Shown here: positions 36,122 to 43,191 of the stretch, piece by piece
Layout: every line of letters begins with the position of its first letter
How positions within the stretch are numbered: position 1 is the first letter of the stretch
NCBI GenBank assembly: GCA_965247355.1
Contig: OZ252011.1
Span: forward strand, 2,170,001-2,234,000
Direction of reading: 5' to 3'
Length of the DNA stretch: 64,000 nucleotides
Source of the DNA: RHLJ01 sp965247355
GTDB lineage: Bacteria; Bacteroidota; Rhodothermia; Balneolales; Balneolaceae
Notes under the pieces: generated by a model
What the model was told of the DNA's origin: nothing
The model's database searches: none
Seen by the model: only the letters and a program-made list of their open reading frames with translations
Position numbers and translations under genes: made by a program

Positions 36122-36152
36122 AAAAAACCGACGAAAGAAAGTCCTTCGTCGG
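36122..36152 (-). terminator. intrinsic terminator of the superoxide dismutase gene
   Basis: Stem CCGACGAA (36128-36135) pairs with TTCGTCGG (36145-36152). Read leftward it ends in six T (A run at 36122-36127). It lies 25 bases after the sod stop codon. Confidence 0.85.
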
Positions 36153-36176
36153 CTGTCTAAGGTCGTTAGTCAGGAA

Positions 36177-36779
36177 TTACGCGTTATCGAAATTCTCTGC
36201 TACGGCATCCCAATTTACTACATTCCAGAAAGCTGAAACGTAATCAGGACGACGGTTTTGATAGTTTAAGTAGTAAGCATGCTCCCAAACGTCCAATCCT
36301 AAAATTGGTGTAAGACCATCCATAATCGGACTATCCTGATTTGCAGTTGAGATAACTTTTAAGTCACCATTATCAACTACTAACCAAGCCCAACCTGAAC
36401 CAAATCGGGTTCCTGCGGCAGTACTAAATTCATCTTTAAATGCATCAAAGCTTCCAAAAGCTTTATCAATTGCAGTAGCAAGTTCTCCTGATGGAGTTCC
36501 GCCTCCGTTTGGTGAAAGAATGCTCCAGAACAATGAGTGATTTGCAAATCCACCACCGTTATTAATTACGGCTTGTTGCTTGTCTGCAGGAAGACCATCG
36601 ATATTTGAAAGTACATCCTCGATATCTTTTCCTTCGAACTCAGTTCCTTCTAATGCTGCGTTTACTTTATTTGTGTATCCCTGATGGTGTTTTGTATGAT
36701 GAATCTCCATCGTACGCGCGTCAAAATGTGGTTCTAAAGCGTCATATGCGTATGGGAGATCAGGTAATGAATAAGCCAT
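36177..36779 (-). CDS. sodA: superoxide dismutase, Fe/Mn type
   Basis: About 200 residues from ATG 36779, preceded by AGAGGA about five bases upstream; an in-frame ATG at 36815 would add 12 unlikely residues. It converts superoxide to oxygen and peroxide. Metal ligands lie in MEIHHTKHHQGY (first His), GGGFANHSLFW (second His), and LGLDVWEHAYYLNY (Asp and His). Whether iron or manganese is used is not certain from sequence. It is most likely cytoplasmic as there is no signal peptide. Confidence 0.94.
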   Translation of the reverse strand: MAYSLPDLPYAYDALEPHFDARTMEIHHTKHHQGYTNKVNAALEGTEFEGKDIEDVLSNIDGLPADKQQAVINNGGGFANHSLFWSILSPNGGGTPSGELATAIDKAFGSFDAFKDEFSTAAGTRFGSGWAWLVVDNGDLKVISTANQDSPIMDGLTPILGLDVWEHAYYLNYQNRRPDYVSAFWNVVNWDAVAENFDNA

Positions 36780-36807
36780 ATTTTCCTCTTTTAAATTGAT
36801 TGTTCCA

Positions 36808-36839
36808 TCGTTCAAACCAAAATGTTACTCATTGAACGA
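36808..36839. promoter_or_regulatory. dyad upstream of sodA
   Basis: TCGTTCAA (36808-36815) and TTGAACGA (36832-36839) are perfect inverted arms with a 16-base spacer, about 30-60 bases upstream of the sodA start. It may be an operator or a 5' UTR hairpin. Confidence 0.4.
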
Positions 36840-36936
36840 CAATTATTTAACTGGCATCAAAATAATCAATCTAAGCCTCAAAATCGTTCCTGAGACCATA
36901 CAAAGAATCTATCTTAGCGATTTGTTAACACTATGA

Positions 36937-36994
36937 GAACAGTTGAACATCAAATAAAGAACTCTGAACTTCGAAGTTCCTTGTTCAACTGTTC
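36937..36994. repeat. large palindromic intergenic repeat
   Basis: Outer arms GAACAGTTGAAC (36937-36948) and GTTCAACTGTTC (36983-36994) are perfect inverted copies. Inside is the perfect 14-base palindrome GAACTTCGAAGTTC (36966-36979). It is not followed by a T run, so it is not a simple terminator. It belongs to the general class of palindromic repeats common in Bacteroidota intergenic DNA. Confidence 0.7.
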
Positions 36995-37000
36995 AATGTT

Positions 37001-37057
37001 CTAAACGTAGTGTATTGCCTTGGGCAGACCTTCTGATTTAAAGATGGTTATAATCAT
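37001..37057 (-). pseudogene. C-terminal remnant of a DUF429 gene
   Basis: On the minus strand the bases 37001-37036 encode SEGLPKAIHYV followed by TAG. The DUF429 gene at 37654-38361 ends in SEGLPKAIHFV. The two 36-base stretches agree at 31 positions. The copy lies directly beyond the stop of the DUF5063 gene and has no other DUF429 sequence attached. Confidence 0.7.
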
Positions 37058-37636
37058 CTAAAGGGAAACCTTCCCTTCATAATATAAATAGTGCAAATAT
37101 CTCAAGGCGTCAATGCAATGTTTACCCCAATGATGTGTAAAACTCCATTTAAAAGTCCAAAATGCATCTTCAATGGCTTCCTCTGTACCTATTTCCTCAA
37201 TCTTAATAAGTTCGACTTTTAAATCTCTGTAAATATCAGCCAAATCATCCACAAGCCAACCTTGAGTAGCTTCTTTATCTGTTATTTCCCAGCCAGAATC
37301 TGGCTTACCATTTTTTTCAGTATATGTAGGATCTAATACTTCCCAATAAAAACAGTCCACACCTAACTCAGATATTAAATGGGTATTTATATCAACAAAT
37401 AATTCCTCTCTTTCAAAATCTCTTTCATCAGTACTGCTTTTCAATTCAATTATATCAAGGTTATGACCAGCTTTATATAATTCAAGCAAACTTAAATGTA
37501 GTTGAGGTAGAAATTTATCTAACCCAATATTTTTTAATTCCAGTAGCTTTACGAAGCTATTAGCAGCTTCTAGGAATCTTTTAGATGAGTCTCTCTCTAG
37601 AAACTCCTTTATATGATTGGATATTTCCTTTTCCAT
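37058..37636 (-). CDS. DUF5063 domain-containing protein
   Basis: 192 residues, no signal peptide or membrane helix. The C-terminal half carries the DUF5063 signature: GWLVDDLADIYRDLKVELI and AFWTFKWSFTHHWGKHCIDALRYLHYLYY. The function of this family is unknown. It is separated from the DUF429 gene by only 17 bases on the same strand, and a remnant of a DUF429 C-terminus lies beyond its stop, so it appears to be embedded in a duplicated DUF429 tail. Confidence 0.8.
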   Translation of the reverse strand: MEKEISNHIKEFLERDSSKRFLEAANSFVKLLELKNIGLDKFLPQLHLSLLELYKAGHNLDIIELKSSTDERDFEREELFVDINTHLISELGVDCFYWEVLDPTYTEKNGKPDSGWEITDKEATQGWLVDDLADIYRDLKVELIKIEEIGTEEAIEDAFWTFKWSFTHHWGKHCIDALRYLHYLYYEGKVSL

Positions 37637-37653
37637 TTTGCTTCGACTTTATT

Positions 37654-38361
37654 CTAAACAAAGTGAATCGCCTTGGGCAGGCCTTCTGAATCGTGACTTA
37701 CTTCTGATGGTATAGTACGAATACCATCTGTCTGAGATTTTTTGGCGTAATAAGCCATTACCATTGCATCAACAATATCATCTTCACCCACATCACTCCT
37801 GCGCCATTCTTCTTTGATATCCCGGAAAAAATCATCCGCAATGGGTTCTTCTTCTTTGATGAGCTCTAAGCGATGCCGGATTCCTTTCTTCAGGTTTTTC
37901 TTCTGGAAAATCATTCCACCGTTTAATTGCTGATATAGCAGTTCAGGATGACTCTCAAGCACTTTTTCTTTCAAGTCTTCATTCTCTCTGAGCAGGCGGT
38001 CTACCATTTTTATTTTTGGTGTGATGTTCCATGCCTGAAGCGATAGTTTTTTCTCTGTCCAATCGAAACTGATCATATTCGCTTCCACATAACTTGGAGC
38101 ATCAAGCGCCGGGCGAATCGGCGGACTAAATACACTGGAGGAATATTCTCCGCCCAGTTCTTTTCTAAGCAAAGCATCGCACTCACGGGTGTATTCCTCA
38201 TCCTCCAAACCGATCGGCATATCAATAAAAATCCGGTCGTATTCTTCGAAGGTTGATTTTAGATCCTCCTCCGTTTCTATGACACGATACTTTTCCTCTC
38301 CCTCATCAAAGCTGATGAGAATCCATCCTAGTTTACAACCGTCTATGCCTGCTGTTTTCAT
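37654..38361 (-). CDS. DUF429 domain-containing protein
   Basis: 235 residues with the predicted RNase H-like fold of DUF429. The N-terminus AGIDGCKLGWILISF matches the G-x-D-G-C-x-x-GW family motif, and RIFIDMPIGLED and SSSVFSPPIRPALDAPSY follow, as do PELLYQQLNGGM and DIVDAMVMAYYA at the end. The family is called a predicted nuclease but has no proven function. It is followed by DUF5063 and a second copy of its own C-terminal sequence. Confidence 0.85.
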   Translation of the reverse strand: MKTAGIDGCKLGWILISFDEGEEKYRVIETEEDLKSTFEEYDRIFIDMPIGLEDEEYTRECDALLRKELGGEYSSSVFSPPIRPALDAPSYVEANMISFDWTEKKLSLQAWNITPKIKMVDRLLRENEDLKEKVLESHPELLYQQLNGGMIFQKKNLKKGIRHRLELIKEEEPIADDFFRDIKEEWRRSDVGEDDIVDAMVMAYYAKKSQTDGIRTIPSEVSHDSEGLPKAIHFV

Positions 38362-38387
38362 AAATACTGATTAGTTTTATAAATCTG

Positions 38388-38496
38388 TCATTGCGAAGTT
38401 TCTGCGAAGCAAAACCTGAAACAATCTCGTTGATCATGCCTCGGATTACGAGATTGCTTCGTCTTCCCGATGCTTCGGGACTTCTCGCAAAGACTT
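38388..38496. repeat. intergenic repeat with CAATCTCG-type inverted arms
   Basis: Starts TCTGTCATTGCGAAG and includes CAATCTCGT (38422-38430) and ACGAGATTG (38448-38456) as perfect inverted arms. A further small palindrome TCCCGATGCTTCGGGA follows. The GTCATTGCGA opening and the GAGATTGCTTCG pattern are typical of a widespread Bacteroidota repeat. It ends where aspS ends. Confidence 0.7.
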
Positions 38497-40269
38497 TTAC
38501 TTCAACGTTCTTTTTAAAGAAATATGAAGTTCATTCAGTTGCTCAACATCTACTTCAGCCGGAGAGTTATCCATCATGCTTTGAGCACGCTGATTTTTCG
38601 GGAAAGCAATCACATCTCTTAAACTTCCAGCTCCGGTTAACAACATCACAATCCGATCGAGACCAAGTGCAATTCCACCATGAGGTGGAGCGCCGTATTT
38701 AAAGGCATCAAGAAGGAATCCAAATTTCTCTTCCGCTTCCTCTTCTCCGATTCCTAATAACTTGAACATCTTCTGCTGAACTTCCCGGTTGTGAATTCGG
38801 ATGGAACCTCCACCAATTTCTGAACCATTGAGTACTAAATCATAGGCCCGTGCTTTTACTGATGCCGGATCCGAATCCAATTTACCCATATCCTCATCTT
38901 TAGGAGAAGTAAATGGATGGTGCATCGCGTGATATCTACGTGTTTCTTCATCCCATTCCAGTAGTGGGAAGTCTGTTACCCAAAGCAGGTTGTATGCATC
39001 TTTATCAATCAAATCCAGAGCTTCACCAACCATTAAACGAAGATGACCAAGTTGCTCTAGCACAGCTGGCTTTGGCCCTGCAAGCATAAACACAAGATCT
39101 CCCGTTTTTGCACCAGAAGCTTCCACCATTTCGTTTACGATTACGGGAGTCAGGAATTTACCTACACTACAAAGAGGGCCTTCTTCCTGCATTTTGATGT
39201 AAATCAATCCTCCTGCACCGGCTTCTTTTTTAGCGCGATCGGTCCATCTGTCAATTTCTCCACGTCCCATGGTACCAAGTCCCGGGATTGTAAATCCTAC
39301 TACGCCACCACCATTGGCAACCGTTCCGGAAAAAACTTTGAATTCTGCATCTTTTACGATTTCAGAAAAGTCCACAAACTTTAGTCCGAAGCGAGTATCC
39401 GGTTTATCAGAGCCGTAGGTATTCATGGCGTCTTCATAGCTCATTCGCTGGAAAGGAGCTTCGATGTCTTTGCCGATCGTTTCCTTGAAAATCTTTTTAA
39501 TCAGGCTCTCATGATGAGCAAAAATAGCTTCTTCGTCCACAAAACTCATCTCAACATCAATCTGAGTGAATTCCGGCTGTCGGTCAGCTCTTAAATCCTC
39601 ATCCCTGAAACACTTGGTAATCTGGAAATAGCGGTCATATCCGGAAACCATCAACAACTGCTTGTAGGTCTGCGGACTCTGAGGAAGAGCAAAAAACTTC
39701 CCGGCATTTACCCTACTTGGAACCAAATAGTCACGAGCTCCTTCAGGAGTACTCTTCATCAGGACCGGAGTTTCTACTTCAGCAAAATCATGCTCATGAT
39801 AATAGGAGCGAATAGCCTGGTATGCTTTTGAACGCATCATCAGCTTCTGTTGCATTTCCGGCCGACGAAGATCCAGGTATCGATATCTCAACCGAACTTC
39901 TTCGTTAGTGGCAATTCCATCTTTGATTTCAAAAGGCGGGGTTTCTGCTTCCGAATAAATCACAAGTTCGCTCACTTCGATTTCAATTTCTCCCGTAATC
40001 AAATTCGGATTGATATTCTCAGCACCACGCTCGATCACTTTACCTGTAATACCGATCACGTATTCCGCCCGTAATCCTTCAGCCTTAGCGTGCAATTTGG
40101 CATCTTCTTCAGTAAATACAATTTGTGTAACTCCGTATCTGTCACGGAGATCAATAAAAATAAGTCCGCCCAGGTCTCTTCTCGGCCCAACCCAACCATT
40201 AAGGGTGACTTCCTGCCCAATATGTTCCGCTTTTAACTCGCCGCAGGTATGTGTTCTTTTTAAAGTCAT
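38497..40269 (-). CDS. aspS: aspartyl-tRNA synthetase, bacterial type
   Basis: 590 residues, the bacterial AspRS length. It attaches Asp to tRNA-Asp. An N-terminal OB-fold anticodon domain (GQEVTLNGWVGPRRDLGGLIFIDLRDRYG), the class II core with FPQSPQTYKQLLMVSGYDRYFQ and CFRDEDLRADRQPEFTQIDVE (motif 2), the GAD insertion domain in the middle, and motif 3 GGIALGLDRIVMLL are all visible. Monocistronic in appearance. Confidence 0.96.
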   Translation of the reverse strand: MTLKRTHTCGELKAEHIGQEVTLNGWVGPRRDLGGLIFIDLRDRYGVTQIVFTEEDAKLHAKAEGLRAEYVIGITGKVIERGAENINPNLITGEIEIEVSELVIYSEAETPPFEIKDGIATNEEVRLRYRYLDLRRPEMQQKLMMRSKAYQAIRSYYHEHDFAEVETPVLMKSTPEGARDYLVPSRVNAGKFFALPQSPQTYKQLLMVSGYDRYFQITKCFRDEDLRADRQPEFTQIDVEMSFVDEEAIFAHHESLIKKIFKETIGKDIEAPFQRMSYEDAMNTYGSDKPDTRFGLKFVDFSEIVKDAEFKVFSGTVANGGGVVGFTIPGLGTMGRGEIDRWTDRAKKEAGAGGLIYIKMQEEGPLCSVGKFLTPVIVNEMVEASGAKTGDLVFMLAGPKPAVLEQLGHLRLMVGEALDLIDKDAYNLLWVTDFPLLEWDEETRRYHAMHHPFTSPKDEDMGKLDSDPASVKARAYDLVLNGSEIGGGSIRIHNREVQQKMFKLLGIGEEEAEEKFGFLLDAFKYGAPPHGGIALGLDRIVMLLTGAGSLRDVIAFPKNQRAQSMMDNSPAEVDVEQLNELHISLKRTLK

Positions 40270-40352
40270 TGTTGTTCGATGAATCGTGGAGTGATATTTT
40301 ATGTTGCAAAGGCGCAGAAAATACGCATTATGAAAACGAATCGCTTGTTTAG

Positions 40353-40772
40353 GTGGACTTAAACTTTATTTTTCTTATAAATCTTTCAACTTCCCTATTT
40401 CTGACGGGGCTGATATGGACTATTCAGCTGGTACATTATCCATCCTTTCGTTTTTTTGATGAAGCTAATTTTTCAAAATTTCACCCATTTCATAATCGTA
40501 GAATCAGCTTTATTGTAATCCCTGTAATGATTTCCGAACTGGCTACTTCCGGAATTTTATGGTGGAGTGATGGCGCATTCAGTCTAAATGGAATAGGTTT
40601 TTATCTGGTATGCCTGATCTGGCTTTCCACTTTCTTTTTGTCTGTTCCAAACCACGCTAAGCTTGCAAATGGTAAAGATGATGCTGTTATAAACAGCCTT
40701 GTAAATACCAATTGGGTGAGAACTATTCTCTGGACAGTGAAAAGTGGGTTATCGATTTATATTCTTTCTTAA
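40353..40772 (+). CDS. four-helix membrane protein of unknown function
   Basis: 139 residues. GTG at 40353 is the start (no in-frame ATG). Four hydrophobic segments are visible: FIFLINLSTSLFLTGLIW, ISFIVIPVMISELATSGIL, GIGFYLVCLIWLSTFFL and WTVKSGLSIYIL. The first loop carries TIQLVHYPSFRFFDEANF. I know similar small proteins in Bacteroidota but no function. It is divergent from aspS and stands alone. Confidence 0.65.
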   Translation: MDLNFIFLINLSTSLFLTGLIWTIQLVHYPSFRFFDEANFSKFHPFHNRRISFIVIPVMISELATSGILWWSDGAFSLNGIGFYLVCLIWLSTFFLSVPNHAKLANGKDDAVINSLVNTNWVRTILWTVKSGLSIYILS

Positions 40773-40782
40773 TGCATGATGA

Positions 40783-40856
40783 TAGTCTTCCCTTGAAGGG
40801 AGTGCGGCGAAGCCGGAGGGGTGTCGGAAACAACACTCGCCATCAAGGGAGGGCTT
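40783..40856. repeat. palindromic intergenic repeat, family A copy 3
   Basis: CTTCCCTTGAAGGGAG at 40788-40803 followed by GCGGCGAAGCCGGAGGGG and GTGTCGG. Reverse-complemented it reads ACACCCCTCCGGC...CTCCCTTCAAGGGAAG, matching the 21360-21401 copy. A second arm CATCAAGGGAGGGC is at 40841-40854. No DUF559 gene is adjacent here. Confidence 0.75.
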
Positions 40857-40956
40857 TTTAATTCTGAAAAAACCTTTGCCAAACTGTTTTTTTTAACTAC
40901 TTTAGCAGTCCTTTAAAAATATCAGACACAACTCATTGAGCCTGGGGAGGTCTTAA

Positions 40957-41595
40957 ATGGGGACAATCAAAACGATTGTTGCAGATGGCAACGAAATATT
41001 CAGGTATGGACTAAGTTCCATCCTTCGCGAAGCTGACTTCGAGATTTGCAGCGAAGTTGACAACGGTGCGTTAGTTCTTACCGCATACGAAAGTGTAACA
41101 CCAGATTTATGTGTTCTCTCATTTTCGATGCCTGAAATAAGTGGAATTCAGTTAGCTAATAAAATTACAGAGAAGTTCCCCAATGCCAGAATATTAATGA
41201 TGGCTGATTCTGATTCCGATGCTGTTCTGAATGATTTCCTCGACTCCGGAGCAAATGGACTACTCCTGAAATCAGCTCACCAAATTGAGCTTGTTGATGC
41301 AGCAAAGAAAGTAGCCTCCGGCGAAAACTTTTTGGGGAAACAATTCTCTAAAATGATGACACGTGAATACCTGCGGCTAGCCAGATTGAAAAAAGGGAAA
41401 AAACAGATTACTCGTCGTGAGAAAGAAGTCCTGTCTCTGTTAATAGAAGGAATGACAAGTTCTGAGATCGCAGAAAAATTATTCATCAGCCCCAGAACGG
41501 TCGATAAACACCGTACTAATCTCCTCAAAAAGCTCGGTCAAAAGAACACTGCCGGGCTTGTTAGATACGCCCTACAGAATAAAAACCTGGTTTAA
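40957..41595 (+). CDS. LuxR/NarL-type response regulator with degenerate receiver
   Basis: 212 residues. The N-terminal domain aligns with a NarL-type receiver (VADGNEIFRYGL... SEVDNGALVL... LCVLSFSMPEISG), but the phosphoacceptor position (NarL Asp in LLDLNMP) is Ser55, the second acid of the DD pair is Gly11, and the conserved Ser/Thr region reads MMADSD. The C-terminal GerE/LuxR helix-turn-helix is normal (ITRREKEVLSLLIEGMTSSE, then LFISPRTVDKHRTNLLKKLG). There is no histidine kinase beside it. A strong GGGGAGGT ribosome-binding site precedes the ATG. Confidence 0.88.
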   Translation: MGTIKTIVADGNEIFRYGLSSILREADFEICSEVDNGALVLTAYESVTPDLCVLSFSMPEISGIQLANKITEKFPNARILMMADSDSDAVLNDFLDSGANGLLLKSAHQIELVDAAKKVASGENFLGKQFSKMMTREYLRLARLKKGKKQITRREKEVLSLLIEGMTSSEIAEKLFISPRTVDKHRTNLLKKLGQKNTAGLVRYALQNKNLV

Positions 41596-41609
41596 AACTA
41601 AATATTTTC

Positions 41610-41699
41610 TGTCATTTCGATCCCGAGAATTCGGGAGAGAAATCTAATGATTTGGCGTTGTTTACACTTTGCAGATTTCTCACTTCGTTCGAAATGACA
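41610..41699. repeat. intergenic repeat with TGTCATTTCGA inverted arms
   Basis: TGTCATTTCGA at 41610-41620 and TCGAAATGACA at 41689-41699 are perfect inverted arms; inner GAGAAATCT and AGATTTCTC pair too. It forms a long imperfect hairpin of the Bacteroidota GTCATTTCGA type. It occupies the 314-base gap between the LuxR gene and the small membrane protein together with the terminator described next. Confidence 0.75.
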
Positions 41700-41845
41700 A
41701 AGAAATTTTAAACGAATCAGTAGCCCGAAATTTCAACTACGTATAAATACGTAGTCAAATTACGTAAAAGCATCTATTGAGCAATCGCAGGCATTAGAGT
41801 AAGTTCTAACTGCAAATGGGGTAATAGCCGTCTGTAGATGATATT

Positions 41846-41887
41846 AGCCGTCGACCATTGATTTGGGGACGGCTTTTTTATTTTTGT
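41846..41887 (+). terminator. intrinsic terminator or attenuator with no gene upstream
   Basis: AGCCGTC (41846-41852) pairs with GACGGCT (41868-41874), followed by TTTTTTATTTTTG. An extra AGCCGTC at 41826-41832 could pair with the same GACGGCT, so two alternative hairpins are possible. The nearest same-strand gene ends 250 bases upstream at 41595, beyond a repeat. The next gene starts 23 bases after. Confidence 0.65.
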
Positions 41888-41909
41888 TATACTTGGAGAA
41901 AATATTTTC

Positions 41910-42194
41910 ATGGATATCAAAATAGACGAAAGTAAGCTTACTGAAGCTCCAGGCATTTTTAAAAGGGTTCTTAATGCAATTCTTGCCGTTGTTTATGCTA
42001 TACTATTAACTCAGATTATTCTTTTTACTTTAACCAGGATCTCGGTTTTTCCACATTCAGTAATAATTCTTTTTGATAATTATTACTTCCTTGGAGCTTT
42101 AGGAATAGCCGCCATTTTTGGTTGGATCTATGGTAATGGATTTCATGGATGGCTCAGAAACAAAATGGAAGACTGGAATCTTTGGGGATTCTGA
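41910..42194 (+). CDS. small two-helix membrane protein
   Basis: 94 residues. MDIKIDESKLTEAPGIFKRV is a soluble N-terminus, followed by membrane segments AILAVVYAILLTQIILFTL and YYFLGALGIAAIFGWIYG and a short tail ending NKMEDWNLWGF. I do not recognise the family. The gene begins just after the intrinsic terminator at 41846-41887, so expression may depend on readthrough or attenuation. No operon partner. Confidence 0.55.
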   Translation: MDIKIDESKLTEAPGIFKRVLNAILAVVYAILLTQIILFTLTRISVFPHSVIILFDNYYFLGALGIAAIFGWIYGNGFHGWLRNKMEDWNLWGF

Positions 42195-42206
42195 AATTGA
42201 CAGGGT

Positions 42207-42839
42207 TTATTCTTTATGTTCAGAAAGCTGCTTCAACTTTACTTCTCTCAGCTCATTCATATAGTTCTGGTCGTCCACCATGCCTGATAAGGCAAATAAG
42301 TCATAAGCTGCACCAAGAAAGAACGCGCCTCCCGTGAATAACCATCCTATTCCGGTTCCGATTCTACCCAAATAGAATCGGTGAAGTCCAAGAGTACCAA
42401 ACCCACCGAAAAACCAAAGCAGGTAAGCGATCGCTTTCGATTTTTGTGCAGAACTGTATTGGTTCACCACAACATTCCTGACTTTTCTTTTCTTACCACC
42501 CGTCTTAGAAATAAACTCTTTGATGCTTTGCAGAAGTCGCTTTGCAAAGCGTTTTAACTGAACATGACTGGTGGTTTGGATTTCCAGTTCTCCGGAAATC
42601 ATTTCCTCCTCAAAGATGAATTCATCCATCAGCTTATTCAGATCAATAGTACCACTCTGAAAAGCATTAATCTTACGATTCAGGTTCTTAAGTGAATCTG
42701 AAATGGTGATAGCAAGACTGCTGGTGCGAACCGATTCTGTTTCATCCAGCTCAGAAAGTAACCCTTCATATCTTCTGGATGCTTCCTCAAAAACCTGTCG
42801 GGCTTGTGCCACTAATTCAAACTGATCTGCTTTTTTCAA
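42207..42839 (-). CDS. TM2-domain protein with N-terminal helical domain
   Basis: 210 residues. The first 110 residues are soluble, mostly helical and charged. A TM2 domain follows: AIAYLLWFFGGFGTLGLHRF is the first helix, then YLGRIGTGIGWLFTGGAFFL as the second, with the DLFALSG Asp motif at the end. TM2 proteins are common in bacteria but their role is not settled. It is transcribed towards the small membrane protein gene. Confidence 0.82.
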   Translation of the reverse strand: MKKADQFELVAQARQVFEEASRRYEGLLSELDETESVRTSSLAITISDSLKNLNRKINAFQSGTIDLNKLMDEFIFEEEMISGELEIQTTSHVQLKRFAKRLLQSIKEFISKTGGKKRKVRNVVVNQYSSAQKSKAIAYLLWFFGGFGTLGLHRFYLGRIGTGIGWLFTGGAFFLGAAYDLFALSGMVDDQNYMNELREVKLKQLSEHKE

Positions 42840-42933
42840 TGGTGCTGATTGTATTCGGGGATTTTAACTGTTGAACTCCTTCGTCTTACAAGAAAATAAG
42901 TTTCTAAGTAAATATCGATTGAATGTACCAAAT

Positions 42934-42964
42934 AAAAAACCCCGCACATTACCCATGTGCGGGG
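42934..42964 (-). terminator. intrinsic terminator after tRNA-Met
   Basis: CCCCGCACAT (42940-42949) and ATGTGCGGGG (42955-42964) form a perfect 10-base stem with a five-base loop. Read leftward it runs into a T stretch (A run at 42934-42939). Confidence 0.9.
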
Positions 42965-42980
42965 CCTCTAATTTCTTTTG

Positions 42981-43054
42981 TAGCGTGGGGCGGAATTGAA
43001 CCGCCGACCTCACGATTATGAGTCGTGCGCTCTAACCATCTGAGCTACCACGCC
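42981..43054 (-). tRNA. tRNA-Met (CAT anticodon)
   Basis: 74 bases including discriminator A. Acceptor GGCGTGG pairs with CCACGCT (first pair G-U), D-arm GCTC/GAGC, anticodon stem CACGA/TCGTG with loop CTCATAA (anticodon CAT), T-arm GGCGG-TTCAATT-CCGCC. The 3' CCA is not encoded. CAT could also be tRNA-Ile2 or initiator; the layout resembles elongator tRNA-Met. Confidence 0.92.
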
Positions 43055-43191
43055 GTGTCTTTTCGCAAAGAGCACCAAATATAAGGCTTTCCTCACTTAG
43101 ACGTAACAATTTTTTGGTTAAATCTTCCAAATCTCATTTCTAAGTTTGTTACCTTCAATTTTATCATTTGAACGCAGGCTAACAACAGATA

